Below are positions 8,282-16,521 of a stretch of DNA of 16,521 nucleotides, piece by piece. The notes under the pieces were generated by a model that saw only the letters and a list, made by a program, of their open reading frames with translations, was not told the DNA's origin and made no database searches. The stretch is from NCBI GenBank assembly GCA_018262455.1, contig JAGSPR010000214.1, forward strand, positions 1-16,521, in the 5' to 3' direction. This stretch comes from Deltaproteobacteria bacterium. Its GTDB lineage: Bacteria > Myxococcota > Polyangia > Haliangiales > Haliangiaceae. Each line of letters opens with the position of its first letter. The stretch's first letter is position 1. The position numbers and the translations under genes were made by a program.

Positions 8282-9867
8282 GGGATCACCGTCAGGGCGA
8301 TGCGGCCCTGGTCCGGGCGAGCGACCAGCGAGCCGGAGAACGATCGCCAGTTGGTCCAGCGCAGCGGGGTGAACGCGATGCGGTCACGCCACATCGCCTC
8401 GATCCGGGCAACCTCGCGGGCCCGGTGCCCGAACCGGTTGTCCGCGGTGCCCGACGGGAACGCCAGGCGGACCGGAGCGCTTGCGGGCCGCTGCGGTTCG
8501 CGGGAGGTCCACGCCACGTCGGGGACGACAACCCACGACACGTCCGCTGCGGTGTGCGTATCGAGTGGCTGCGACCGGCTCGAGACCACGACCTGCCGCG
8601 TCGCGCCCCGCGCGAGCAGACCGGCAAGCGGCAACGTCCCCTGCCAGGCGATGCGGCCTCCGAGTCGAAGCGCCTCGCGGGACGATCGCGGCAGCATCGG
8701 CCGCTCGATGGCGGCGATCGGGGGGAACCCTGCCGGCGTGCCGGTAGGGGGGCGGAGCCCTGGAGCGATCGCGTCGGCGTGCATCGCGGCGGTGACCAGG
8801 GTGACCCGGGTTCCGGTCTCCGCCAGCTGCTTGGCGATGCCGAGCCACACGCGGACCAGCGCGTCGAGCAGCTCGTCAGGCGCACGCGTGGTCAGCGACT
8901 CGGTGCCACCCAGGTGGTTATCGAGGATCAGGCGCACCATCGGCTCGGCGGGCGGAATCTCGTCCGGCAGGCGCACCACGAGCTGGTTGGTCTGCAGCGA
9001 GCGGACCCAGTGGATGCGGCGCGTGTCATCGCCGGCCGCGTACTCGCGGATCCGGAACGTGCCCTCGGTCGGGAGGCGATGCGTCGGATGCGACCGCGCG
9101 TCATCTCCGCCCTGGCCGAGCAGCTGCTTGACGCCATCGACGGGGCCGAGCCGCGGCAGCACCAGGAAGCTCGCCTCACCGCGATGCACGAACGGGGTGC
9201 GCGTCAGACCGAGGACGTCCCCGAGCCACAGCCCCAGCGCGGGCGCATGATGTTCGCCGCGGCGCGCGGCACCGAGGTCGCTCTCGAGCTTGACGTCCGC
9301 GCCGGATCCCTCCGAGCCGACGACGTATCTCGTCACGCAGCCGTGGCGCGTCGTGCGCCCGATCGCGAACAGGTTCATCCCGGAGGGGATCTTCACCCCG
9401 CTCAGTCGGATCTCCTCGCGCACCGGATCTCCCTCGATGGCGACCTCCGGCAAGATCGACCGCGTGATCGTCGCGTGACGCCAGGGCACGTCGCCGCCAG
9501 CGGCGAGTGTGGTCCAGGTCGCGGCCAGGTAGACCGTCGCGAGGCCGAGGATGCCGATCACGCTGAGGCTCGCCCATCCGGTGAGGCCGCCCGCCACGAG
9601 CGCACCCGCGCCCATCCACATCATCGCGGTGCCCGTCGAGGTCAGCACGTCGAGGCGATGCCAGCGCGACCGCCGATCGAGTGCCCCGCTCCGCACGGGT
9701 TCGACGAACCGCAGCGCCAGCGCACCGGCCATCATCGCCCACAGCGCGACGAGCGCCGGGAACGCGGCATGCAGCAGGTGCTCGTGGTTCGACCGCATGG
9801 CGATCGCGGCGGCGACGATCGACGGCACGATCAAGGTCGCGATCCGCAGCGGCCTGCGCCCGATCAT
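8278..9867 (-). CDS. DUF58-family membrane protein (MoxR partner)
   Basis: 529 aa. Two N-terminal hydrophobic segments (about 8-24 and 31-53) and a longer pair at about 78-122 anchor it in the membrane. The DUF58 signature is clear: REYAAGDDTRRIHW at 274-287, followed by a strand VRLILDNHL (311-319) that begins a von Willebrand A-like fold. The usual metal-site motif DxSxS is replaced by DNHLG, so metal-dependent adhesion is doubtful. Proteins of this family pair with MoxR ATPases and are thought to be their envelope-side or membrane adaptors. The start ATG at 9867 overlaps the MoxR stop by four bases (ATGA), and the gene's own stop overlaps the DUF4129 start in the same way, so the three are made in step. 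A longer open frame up to 10029 is rejected because it lies inside MoxR in another frame. Confidence 0.9.
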   Translation of the reverse strand: MIGRRPLRIATLIVPSIVAAAIAMRSNHEHLLHAAFPALVALWAMMAGALALRFVEPVRSGALDRRSRWHRLDVLTSTGTAMMWMGAGALVAGGLTGWASLSVIGILGLATVYLAATWTTLAAGGDVPWRHATITRSILPEVAIEGDPVREEIRLSGVKIPSGMNLFAIGRTTRHGCVTRYVVGSEGSGADVKLESDLGAARRGEHHAPALGLWLGDVLGLTRTPFVHRGEASFLVLPRLGPVDGVKQLLGQGGDDARSHPTHRLPTEGTFRIREYAAGDDTRRIHWVRSLQTNQLVVRLPDEIPPAEPMVRLILDNHLGGTESLTTRAPDELLDALVRVWLGIAKQLAETGTRVTLVTAAMHADAIAPGLRPPTGTPAGFPPIAAIERPMLPRSSREALRLGGRIAWQGTLPLAGLLARGATRQVVVSSRSQPLDTHTAADVSWVVVPDVAWTSREPQRPASAPVRLAFPSGTADNRFGHRAREVARIEAMWRDRIAFTPLRWTNWRSFSGSLVARPDQGRIALTVIP

Positions 9868-11345
9868 CGGCCCCCCGCCATCGCCACCAGGCGCAGTCGC
9901 TCGCGCACGGTCGCGCCATCGGTCCACAACCGGTGCCGGAGCACGTCGGGCGCCACGTGGTGCAGATCCTCCATGGTGACGAACTCGCGTCCGCACAGCA
10001 TCGCCCGCGACTGCGCGGCGCGGACCCACGCCAGTGTCGCGCGTGGGCTGATCGACTGGCCGTCTTCGGCGCCGCGTCGCAGCCCGTTGATGTAGCCGAC
10101 CGCCGCGTGCTTGAGCTCGGGCGTGACGTGGATGTGCGGCACGGTCTCGCGCCAGTCGATGAACGCGGCCTGCGAGATCACCGGCGCGAGCGCGGCGAGT
10201 GGCGAGCCAGCCAGGTGGAAGTCGAGCACCTTGACCTCGTCGGCGGGCGACGGATAGCCGATCTCGAGCATCACCATGAAGCGGTCGATCTGAGCCGCGG
10301 GCAGCGCGTAGGTACCCTGGTGGTCGATCGGATTCATCGTCGCGAGGACCTGGAACGGCTCCTCGAGGCGATGCGTCACACCATCGACGGTGACGCAGCG
10401 CTCCTCCATGACCTCGAGCAGCGCTGACTGCGTCTTCGGGGTCGCGCGGTTGATCTCATCGGCGAGCAAGATGTGCGTGAAGATCGGCCCGGGCCGGAAG
10501 TGGAACTGGCGGTCACGCATGTCGAACACGTTCGCGCCGGTGACATCCATCGGGAGCAGATCGGGCGTGAACTGGATCCGCCCGAACTGGGTCGCGATCG
10601 CCGCCGCGATCGCCTTGCACAGCTGGGTCTTGCCGACCCCCGGGACATCGACGAGCAGGACGTGACCGCGCGCGGCCATCGCGGTGAGCACGCGCTCGAT
10701 CACGTCGCGTTTTCCGACGATCACCTGCTCCACGGCGTCGAGGACCTGCAAGTACTCGGCGTGGATCCGCTCGACCCGCGCTCGCAAGGGGCTGCGCTCG
10801 ACGGGCGCGAGCTGCGGCACGGCGACTTCTTCGCCACGATACGGACCACCGTGTTCCACCATGTCATCCTCCTCGGAAGCGCGACCTACGTGATGCCTTG
10901 GCAGCTTGCCGACCAGCCACCGAACGATCGATGCCGTTGGTGACGATCCCGTGCGCGGTGCCGCGGGAGCCTCTGCCTGGTCGTGCCACAGACCTGCGTA
11001 GGCATCGGCGAGCCGGCGCCGGATCGGCTCGTCCCCGGCGACCACGTAGAGCAGCTCGAGCACGCCGGTGCGATGCTCGATCGGGATCACCGGCGCGAGC
11101 GTCTCGGGCGTCTCGCTGACGAAGTCGGCATCGCCGAGCGGCGGGCGGCCGAGCGCGCGGAGGCCGGCATTGGCCTGCTCGACCTCGTTCGTCGTCACCT
11201 CGCCGGTCGCGAGCAGCAGCCCACCCACGACCCGGCCGATGCGCCGGGCATCCGGAACACTCGACACGCGAGGGAACGCCTCGGAGGCCGAGGGTGTTCC
11301 CGGACCGCGCGGCACGAACAGCTCGTCGTGATCTAGGTGGGCCAT
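9864..11345 (-). CDS. MoxR-family AAA+ ATPase with an N-terminal TerB-like extension
   Basis: 493 aa, against roughly 320-350 for ordinary MoxR proteins. The ATPase occupies about residues 185-490 with all core motifs: Walker A PGVGKT (235-240), Walker B HILLADEINR (291-300), sensor 1 ATMNP (335-339), arginine region AQIDRF (351-356) and sensor 2 SPRATL (433-438). It should hydrolyse ATP and act as a chaperone on the DUF58/DUF4129 partners. Residues 35-120 are an extra helical domain. The segments GGLLLATGEVTTNEVEQANA and EHRTGVLELLYVVAGDEPIR resemble the two helix pairs of TerB-like domains (pattern recognition, not searched). A linker of about 60 residues follows. It is first in the operon; a weak promoter lies upstream. 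The frame is continuous, so the extension is a true fusion if the start at 11345 is right. Confidence 0.9.
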   Translation of the reverse strand: MAHLDHDELFVPRGPGTPSASEAFPRVSSVPDARRIGRVVGGLLLATGEVTTNEVEQANAGLRALGRPPLGDADFVSETPETLAPVIPIEHRTGVLELLYVVAGDEPIRRRLADAYAGLWHDQAEAPAAPRTGSSPTASIVRWLVGKLPRHHVGRASEEDDMVEHGGPYRGEEVAVPQLAPVERSPLRARVERIHAEYLQVLDAVEQVIVGKRDVIERVLTAMAARGHVLLVDVPGVGKTQLCKAIAAAIATQFGRIQFTPDLLPMDVTGANVFDMRDRQFHFRPGPIFTHILLADEINRATPKTQSALLEVMEERCVTVDGVTHRLEEPFQVLATMNPIDHQGTYALPAAQIDRFMVMLEIGYPSPADEVKVLDFHLAGSPLAALAPVISQAAFIDWRETVPHIHVTPELKHAAVGYINGLRRGAEDGQSISPRATLAWVRAAQSRAMLCGREFVTMEDLHHVAPDVLRHRLWTDGATVRERLRLVAMAGGR

Positions 11346-11376
11346 GGGGAATGTTCAGACTTCGACCGGGGCCACG

Positions 11377-11404
11377 AGTATGTGGGATGAAGGTGGCGGA
11401 GCAA
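11377..11404 (-). promoter_or_regulatory. Possible promoter for the MoxR operon (TTGCTC, 16 bp, CATACT)
   Basis: On the minus strand TTGCTC (11404-11399) and CATACT (11382-11377) are 16 bp apart, giving an expected start near 11370 and a leader of about 25 bases to the ATG at 11345. The match to consensus is partial (three and four of six). It lies in the 90-bp gap after the upstream gene, in which no terminator hairpin was found. Confidence 0.3.
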
Positions 11405-11435
11405 GCGATTCATTCCGAGCCAGATCCCCTGTTGT

Positions 11436-12569
11436 TCAGCGGCTGTACATCGCGCCGAGGTAGACGAGCGCCCGCCTGAACGAGGTTTCCGTGGTGCCTC
11501 CGAGGTCGCGCCAGATCGCGCCGCGCGTCTCGAGCGACCACGCGCCCGACAGCTGGCGTGCGAGCCGGAGCTGGAGCGAGCTGCGGTTCTCGTCGTCGAG
11601 CGTGGTGAAGGTCTGGTTCTGCACATCCTTCTGCACGATCAGGCCGTCGAGGTACTGATCGATCTGGAGCGTCGCGAGCGCGCTGGCGTAGATCTTCCAT
11701 GGCAAGTCCGTCGTCGACGACACGCTCACGCGGTGGCGTATCAGCGACTGCCCGAAGCTGTTCGAATCGGTCACCGTGAGCTGGTAGCTCACCGCGGTCA
11801 CCAGGCGCCCCACCGAGGTCAGCTCGAGCCCGAGGCGCTGGTATCGGTCGCGGCGCGGCAACGTGGTGCCCGCGAAGCATTTCGGGTCAGGCGCCGCGTG
11901 GTCCGGACAGGCACTCGCGAGCGCGATGCTGTCGTACGCGCGGGCCTCGACGCCGGCAAACGCGGCGAGCTCGAGGCTGCGTGTCCCGCCGGCAGGTTGC
12001 CAGAGCGTCAGGTCCAGCCGCACGTTCGCAGCGGGGCCCATCCAATCGAACGCGCGATCTGGCTTGTACGTGAAGCTCCGACCGCCGATCGCCAGGGTGA
12101 GCGAGCGGTCGTCGCTGCCGCGCAGCACGAGCAAGCCATCGGCACCCAGGCTGCTGAACGTGCGCGCTCCGATGCCTGCGCTCAGCGGCAAGGCATCCGC
12201 GCCGGTGATGCCGAACCCCGCCGAGACCGGTCGAGTGCCGAGCTGTCGGACCCACCGCACGTCGCCGACGAGCAGCGTGACATTCTCCGTCGAGGCCTCG
12301 TCGTTGCCGACGATGCGAGACAGCGCCGAGACCGTGAGCGCATACCCGCCACGGACCGCCTTGCCGCGCTGATCGATCTTCGCACCGAGCCGGCCGACCG
12401 CCGCCCCGACCCGCGAGGTCATCAGGCCGGGTCCGGTCTCGACCCGCTGCACGTTGGTGTCGACCTCTGCGCCGCCCTCCGCGGTGATCGTCGTCGGAGA
12501 TGCGCGCACGACCGTGGCCCCCGCGACACCCGCGAGGCCACCGAAAATCACGAGCGCCGCGCGACGCAT
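11436..12569 (-). CDS. Exported beta-rich protein, possible outer-membrane beta-barrel
   Basis: 377 aa. A signal peptide covers residues 1-23 (MRRAALVIFGGLAGVAGA..., cleavage expected after VRA). The mature chain is a succession of amphipathic strands with alternating hydrophobic residues, for example SLTLAIGGRSFTYK, VRLDLTLWQPAG, RLGLELTSVGRLVTAVSYQL and KIYASALATLQIDQY, typical of outer-membrane barrels. It ends YLGAMYSR rather than in the Phe or Trp usual for barrel insertion, so the call is tentative. A short loop has two cysteines (ACPDHAAPDPKC) able to form a disulfide. The start is supported by a -10-like TAGGCT six bases upstream. It is on the same strand as the MoxR operon, 90 bp ahead of it, and divergent from the small lipoprotein gene by 41 bp. 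No specific family recognised. Confidence 0.75.
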   Translation of the reverse strand: MRRAALVIFGGLAGVAGATVVRASPTTITAEGGAEVDTNVQRVETGPGLMTSRVGAAVGRLGAKIDQRGKAVRGGYALTVSALSRIVGNDEASTENVTLLVGDVRWVRQLGTRPVSAGFGITGADALPLSAGIGARTFSSLGADGLLVLRGSDDRSLTLAIGGRSFTYKPDRAFDWMGPAANVRLDLTLWQPAGGTRSLELAAFAGVEARAYDSIALASACPDHAAPDPKCFAGTTLPRRDRYQRLGLELTSVGRLVTAVSYQLTVTDSNSFGQSLIRHRVSVSSTTDLPWKIYASALATLQIDQYLDGLIVQKDVQNQTFTTLDDENRSSLQLRLARQLSGAWSLETRGAIWRDLGGTTETSFRRALVYLGAMYSR

Positions 12570-12575
12570 CGCCGC

Positions 12576-12581
12576 AGCCTA
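12576..12581 (-). promoter_or_regulatory. Candidate -10 element TAGGCT for the beta-rich protein gene
   Basis: TAGGCT on the minus strand is followed by six bases (GCGGCG) and then the ATG at 12569, the same geometry as the FHA gene. It is in a 41-bp divergent gap. On the other strand TACGCA sits six bases before the plus-strand ATG at 12611, a poorer match. Confidence 0.35.
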
Positions 12582-12610
12582 TCGCATTCACATCGTGGTA
12601 CGCACCTGGC

Positions 12611-12940
12611 ATGCGCGCCGTGCTCCTGCTCACCGTCCTCGCCCTCACTGCCTGCAAGGGTGATCCGGTGAAGTGCGAGCAGGCGTCTCGTAACTTCGCG
12701 ACGCTGACGTACTGGAGCAAGGCGAACGCGGAGATCGCGAAGCTGCCTCCCGAGCAGCGCCAGGCGATGCGCAAGCGCAAGCTCGGAGACTTCACCAACG
12801 AGCTGGAGACCCGGATCGATCTCATCGTCTCGCAGTGCCAGTCGGCGAACAACGAGGAGCAGATCGACTGCATGATCGCCGCGAAGACGGCCGAGCAGGC
12901 GCTCGCATGCGCCGAGCTGGCGCCCGACGCCAAGCCGTAG
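12611..12940 (+). CDS. Small Cys-containing lipoprotein, 109 aa
   Basis: The N-terminus MRAVLLLTVLALTAC is a lipoprotein signal (lipobox LTAC, 12-15), so the protein is membrane-anchored and exported. The mature part is mainly helical and polar, with four further cysteines at 22, 76, 87 and 100, enough for two disulfides. A conserved-looking core is SQCQSANNEEQIDCM (74-88). I believe similar small lipoproteins occur in myxobacteria, but I cannot name a characterised member. An open frame begins further upstream at 12500, but the ATG at 12611 gives the signal peptide directly. The gene is divergent from the beta-rich protein gene (41 bp) and convergent with the RDHR lipoprotein gene, eight bases apart. 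Function unknown. Confidence 0.85.
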   Translation: MRAVLLLTVLALTACKGDPVKCEQASRNFATLTYWSKANAEIAKLPPEQRQAMRKRKLGDFTNELETRIDLIVSQCQSANNEEQIDCMIAAKTAEQALACAELAPDAKP

Positions 12941-12948
12941 TCGGGCGG

Positions 12949-14685
12949 TCAACGTGATCGGCGGTGATCGCGAACCGTCGGGCTGTCGTCGGGCTTCGCC
13001 TTGCGGTGATCGCGGACCGCCGGGCGGACGGCCGGGCGATGGTCGCGAACGATCGGCGGCGTGGAGCGCACCCGGATCGGCGGCGGCGGCGGCTGGTAGC
13101 TCGGCGGCGGCGGACGGTGATCGCGGATGATCGTGACCGAGGGCTGGTGGCTGGGAAGGCCGGCATCGTAGACGACCGGCGGGTTGACGACGATCGTCGG
13201 GCTGACGACGACCGCCGGGCCGACGACCTCGGGCTCGCGATCGACGCGCACCGCGACCTCACCGCCGGTGGCGCCAAAGCTATCCGGATCGGTCCAGCCA
13301 CCGGCCGTCCAGATCCACAGGGTGCCGTTCCATGCCCACGCCCCCGCGCTCCACCGCGCTCCGTCGAACGGCGGCGATCCGGGGTTCTCGAACGGTGCCT
13401 CGGGACGCGGCGGCCGCAGGCGGGCGCCCATCGCGACGAGCGCGCCGGAGATCTGTGCACGCACGCGCAGTGCGTCTTCGGTCCGGCGATGCTCGAGCTC
13501 GACCACCAGCGCAGCCTGGTGCGCGGCCCGGGCGTCACGCTCGGTGCGGATGCGCAGGCGCTCGGCGCGGGCCTGCGCTTCGAGGCGCGCGCGGAGATCT
13601 GGATCGGCATGGCACCGGGTCACGAGCCAGGAGATCATGAGATCTCGCGTGGTGTACGCCTGGGTTCGCCACCGCAGCATGAGCTCGGCGTGGGCGCGCT
13701 TCGGGGCCTCCGCCTCCCAGCGCAGCCGGAGCTCGGCCTCGAGCCGGGCCTTCGCGTCGAGGTCGGCGCGGGCCTCGGCCTCCGCCCGCAGCCGGCCTTC
13801 GGCCTGGGCACGAGCGTTCGCTTCGACGCGGGCGCGGAACGCCACCTGCGCGCGGGCCCGGGCTTCGAGATCCGCGCGGGTCTCGGCCTCGTCACGCACG
13901 AGCGCTTGAGCGTCGAGCCGGCGCTGGCGGGCGGTCTCGTCGGCGCCGAGCGCGACCAGCCGTGACCGGATCCGGGTCCTGACCTCGATCGCGCCGGTGG
14001 TCTGTGCGGCGCGCGCCTGCCGTGCTTCGGCCCGCAGGTCATGCACGCGGATCACCTGAAACGACGCGAGCACGTCTGGATCATCGGTCGCCGCGGTGAT
14101 CGTGCACACCCCGGCCGCGTTGGTGTCGAGGCGGAGCGTCGCCCCGAGCCGGCCGCGGCCGGTGTCGTTGTAGGGCAGCTCCTCGTCCTCGGGTGGCGCC
14201 TCTGGTGGAGGCGGCGGCGGTGCGGCCGTGACGACCACCGGTGTCTCGCCCTGGACGACCAGCTCGCCGGCGGGCGTACGGACCCGCGCCTCGCCCCACG
14301 CCCGTGGCGCGACGGCCTGGACGACCACGCCAGTGGCCGCTGCCATGCGCTGGCGATCGCGTTCGCGCTGCGCCCGCAGCTCGGCGAGCCGACGCGAGCG
14401 ATAGGCTTCGAAGGGCTCGCCGACCGCGCCCTCGAGGTCGGCGCCGGGGCAGCGAACGCGCCACTCGATCCGCTGCGCGCGCGGAATGTCGAACCGCAGC
14501 GCGACATCATAGGATCCCTGCGCAAGCTCGATTCCTCCCGCGCCGGGGGCGGCCACTGCGTCGGTGGGGGCGCCCGCCTGGCGGGGCATGACGAGGGCAT
14601 TGCCCTGACCGACCAGCTCGGTGCGATAGCGTGCTGCACAGGCGGCGAGCGGGAGGAGGGCACAGGTGGTGAGGAAGAGCCGCAT
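12949..14685 (-). CDS. Large coiled-coil lipoprotein with Trp-rich and RDHR repeats
   Basis: 578 aa from ATG 14685. The signal MRLFLTTCALLPLAAC has a lipobox LAAC at 13-16. Order of parts: a beta-rich N-terminal region (about 45-150), a Pro/Glu linker (154-170), a short beta segment (180-213), then a long Ala/Arg/Glu-rich helix (about 215-415) likely to be a coiled coil. A Trp-rich patch (WSAGAWAWNGTLWIWTAGGW, 445-464) of WxxGxW character and a Pro-rich tail follow. The tail carries four RDHR motifs, each preceded by Val or Ile (near 520, 547, 558 and 572). It probably bridges envelope layers or binds the wall (inference). An in-frame ATG at 14715 would add ten residues. The longer open frame up to 15147 is rejected since it runs antisense to the six-Cys lipoprotein. 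Family not recognised. Confidence 0.82.
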   Translation of the reverse strand: MRLFLTTCALLPLAACAARYRTELVGQGNALVMPRQAGAPTDAVAAPGAGGIELAQGSYDVALRFDIPRAQRIEWRVRCPGADLEGAVGEPFEAYRSRRLAELRAQRERDRQRMAAATGVVVQAVAPRAWGEARVRTPAGELVVQGETPVVVTAAPPPPPPEAPPEDEELPYNDTGRGRLGATLRLDTNAAGVCTITAATDDPDVLASFQVIRVHDLRAEARQARAAQTTGAIEVRTRIRSRLVALGADETARQRRLDAQALVRDEAETRADLEARARAQVAFRARVEANARAQAEGRLRAEAEARADLDAKARLEAELRLRWEAEAPKRAHAELMLRWRTQAYTTRDLMISWLVTRCHADPDLRARLEAQARAERLRIRTERDARAAHQAALVVELEHRRTEDALRVRAQISGALVAMGARLRPPRPEAPFENPGSPPFDGARWSAGAWAWNGTLWIWTAGGWTDPDSFGATGGEVAVRVDREPEVVGPAVVVSPTIVVNPPVVYDAGLPSHQPSVTIIRDHRPPPPSYQPPPPPIRVRSTPPIVRDHRPAVRPAVRDHRKAKPDDSPTVRDHRRSR

Positions 14686-14859
14686 TCGCGGCACGTGGTG
14701 CAAAGGGTTGGCCATCACACCCAGCGGGGCATTCCCGCGGCTGGCCCCGGCTTTGCGAAGCGCCGACCCATGCACGAGTATCCACGACGAGACGACGCGC
14801 AGTTGCAGCTGGTTGTCCACGGTCTCCACGGGCCGGTCAGCCGGGTTCGTGAACGCCGA

Positions 14860-14888
14860 GTCACAAATGGGCTTGCCACAGTTGTGAC
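14860..14888. promoter_or_regulatory. Inverted repeat GTCACAA-N15-TTGTGAC at a divergent gene start
   Basis: A perfect 7-bp inverted repeat, arms 14860-14866 and 14882-14888, with half-site centres 22 bp apart (about two helical turns). It lies in the 198-bp gap between divergent lipoprotein genes, and its right arm covers the proposed GTG start at 14884. It could be an operator for a dimeric or tetrameric repressor, or an RNA hairpin at the start codon. No regulator gene is nearby to assign it to. Confidence 0.4.
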
Positions 14889-15201
14889 CTTGCGACGTGG
14901 TTGGCTCGCGCTCTCGATCACCGCCGCGCTGCTCGCCGGGTGTGGTGGCGGCAGCCATGGTGATACCTACGCACGCGGCACCGACGTGCAGGGGCAGTGC
15001 TGCGAGCACCTGAAGGGCGGCCCGCGCGACAAGTGCCTGTCGGAGGTCGTGCGGGTGGCAGATCAGGGTGTCGCGAAGACCTCGATCAACCAGTCGACCT
15101 ACACGTGCGTGGTCGAGCACTTCGTGTGCGATCCGGCGACCGGCCACCCGACGCAGCCAAGCGCGCAGGCGCAGCTCGAGTGCATCCAGGACCTCCCTTA
15201 A
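14884..15201 (+). CDS. Small six-cysteine lipoprotein, 105 aa
   Basis: From GTG 14884 the protein begins MTLRRGWLALSITAALLAGC, a classic lipoprotein signal (lipobox LAGC, 17-20) followed by a GGG tether. The mature chain has six cysteines at 39, 40, 51, 75, 82 and 100, suggesting three disulfides and export to an oxidising compartment. The open frame extends upstream to 14041, but that part is antisense to the large lipoprotein gene and has no matching features; GTG is the best start that keeps the signal peptide short. It is convergent with groEL with 80 bp between. Codon use matches the neighbours. I do not recognise the family; a small structural or binding protein is as much as can be said. 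Confidence 0.72.
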   Translation: MTLRRGWLALSITAALLAGCGGGSHGDTYARGTDVQGQCCEHLKGGPRDKCLSEVVRVADQGVAKTSINQSTYTCVVEHFVCDPATGHPTQPSAQAQLECIQDLP

Positions 15202-15210
15202 CCCGGGTTA
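15199..15210. repeat. Perfect 12-bp palindrome TAACCCGGGTTA over a stop codon
   Basis: The palindrome includes the TAA stop of the six-Cys lipoprotein gene. It has no loop and no following T-run, so it is not a standard terminator. It could be a protein-binding site or chance. Confidence 0.5.
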
Positions 15211-15232
15211 GGTCCCGATCGACCGAAACGAG

Positions 15233-15258
15233 GAACGGCGACCCGAGGGCCGCCGTTC
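15233..15258 (-). terminator. Hairpin terminator after groEL
   Basis: Arms GAACGGCG (15233-15240) and CGCCGTTC (15251-15258) form a perfect 8-bp stem with a 10-base loop, 24 bases after the groEL stop. On the minus strand the stem is followed by CTCGTTTCGG, a weak T-rich tail. On the plus strand no T-run follows, so it mainly serves groEL, though it may also limit read-through from the convergent lipoprotein gene. Confidence 0.65.
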
Positions 15259-15281
15259 GTGTGAGCGATCGAGTGGCTGGA

Positions 15282-16521
<1,240 letters not shown>

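Noticed and set aside
8425..10095. 556-aa plus-strand frame opposite the DUF58 gene
   Set aside because: Composition is that of an antisense shadow, and the minus strand holds a recognisable DUF58 protein across the same bases.
14041..14883. Upstream part of the long plus-strand frame ending at 15201
   Set aside because: It is antisense to the RDHR lipoprotein. Only the part after GTG 14884 has a lipoprotein signal and ordered cysteines.
14686..15147. N-terminal extension of the RDHR lipoprotein frame
   Set aside because: It overlaps the six-Cys lipoprotein gene antisense, and it would bury the signal peptide found at ATG 14685.

Overview
The window is high-GC DNA (roughly 70% by eye), densely packed with genes. 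It looks like a chromosome segment of a myxobacterium-type organism (Myxococcota), possibly near Haliangium/Kofleriaceae. That placement is an inference. It rests on the gene styles: TPR lipoproteins, a Ser/Thr kinase beside an FHA protein, a lipoprotein with thrombospondin-type-3 calcium repeats, several small Cys-rich lipoproteins, and a GroEL with a long Gly-Gly-Met tail. No RNA gene, CRISPR array, transposon or phage gene was seen, and no gene-free stretch exceeds 200 bp.

Layout. (1) 1-5137, minus strand: a TPR lipoprotein whose N-terminal domain looks like a catalytically dead metzincin, then an FHA protein, then a Ser/Thr kinase, then a calcium-repeat lipoprotein that runs off the left edge. 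These read as one signalling unit joined by gaps of 20 bp, a 1-bp overlap and 28 bp. (2) 5159-6454, plus strand: an unrecognised 131-aa protein and an exported coiled-coil protein. (3) 11345-6464, minus strand: a tightly coupled MoxR ATPase - DUF58 protein - polytopic DUF4129 protein operon with 4-bp ATGA overlaps at both junctions. (4) 11436-12569, minus: an exported, beta-rich, possibly outer-membrane protein. (5) 12611-15201: a small Cys-containing lipoprotein (plus), a large coiled-coil lipoprotein with repeated RDHR motifs (minus), and a six-cysteine lipoprotein (plus). (6) 15282-16521, minus: the C-terminal three quarters of groEL, followed by a hairpin terminator.

How the parts may work together. 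The kinase and FHA protein are a plausible phosphorylation/recognition pair. The MoxR-DUF58-DUF4129 set is a known kind of envelope-associated chaperone cassette. Here it is unusual: MoxR carries an N-terminal TerB-like extension, the DUF58 protein lacks a DxSxS metal site, and the DUF4129 protein has a Gly/Pro-rich region where relatives carry a transglutaminase core. With the dead metzincin next door, the neighbourhood is rich in binding-only versions of enzyme folds.

Two caveats. The kinase and the coiled-coil gene each need a single-base correction in a GC-rich stretch to read through, which could be real mutation or assembly error. Several first genes of transcription units carry a -10-like TANNNT only 6-8 nt before the start codon, suggesting leaderless mRNAs. 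All function calls come from reading the sequence, with no database search.
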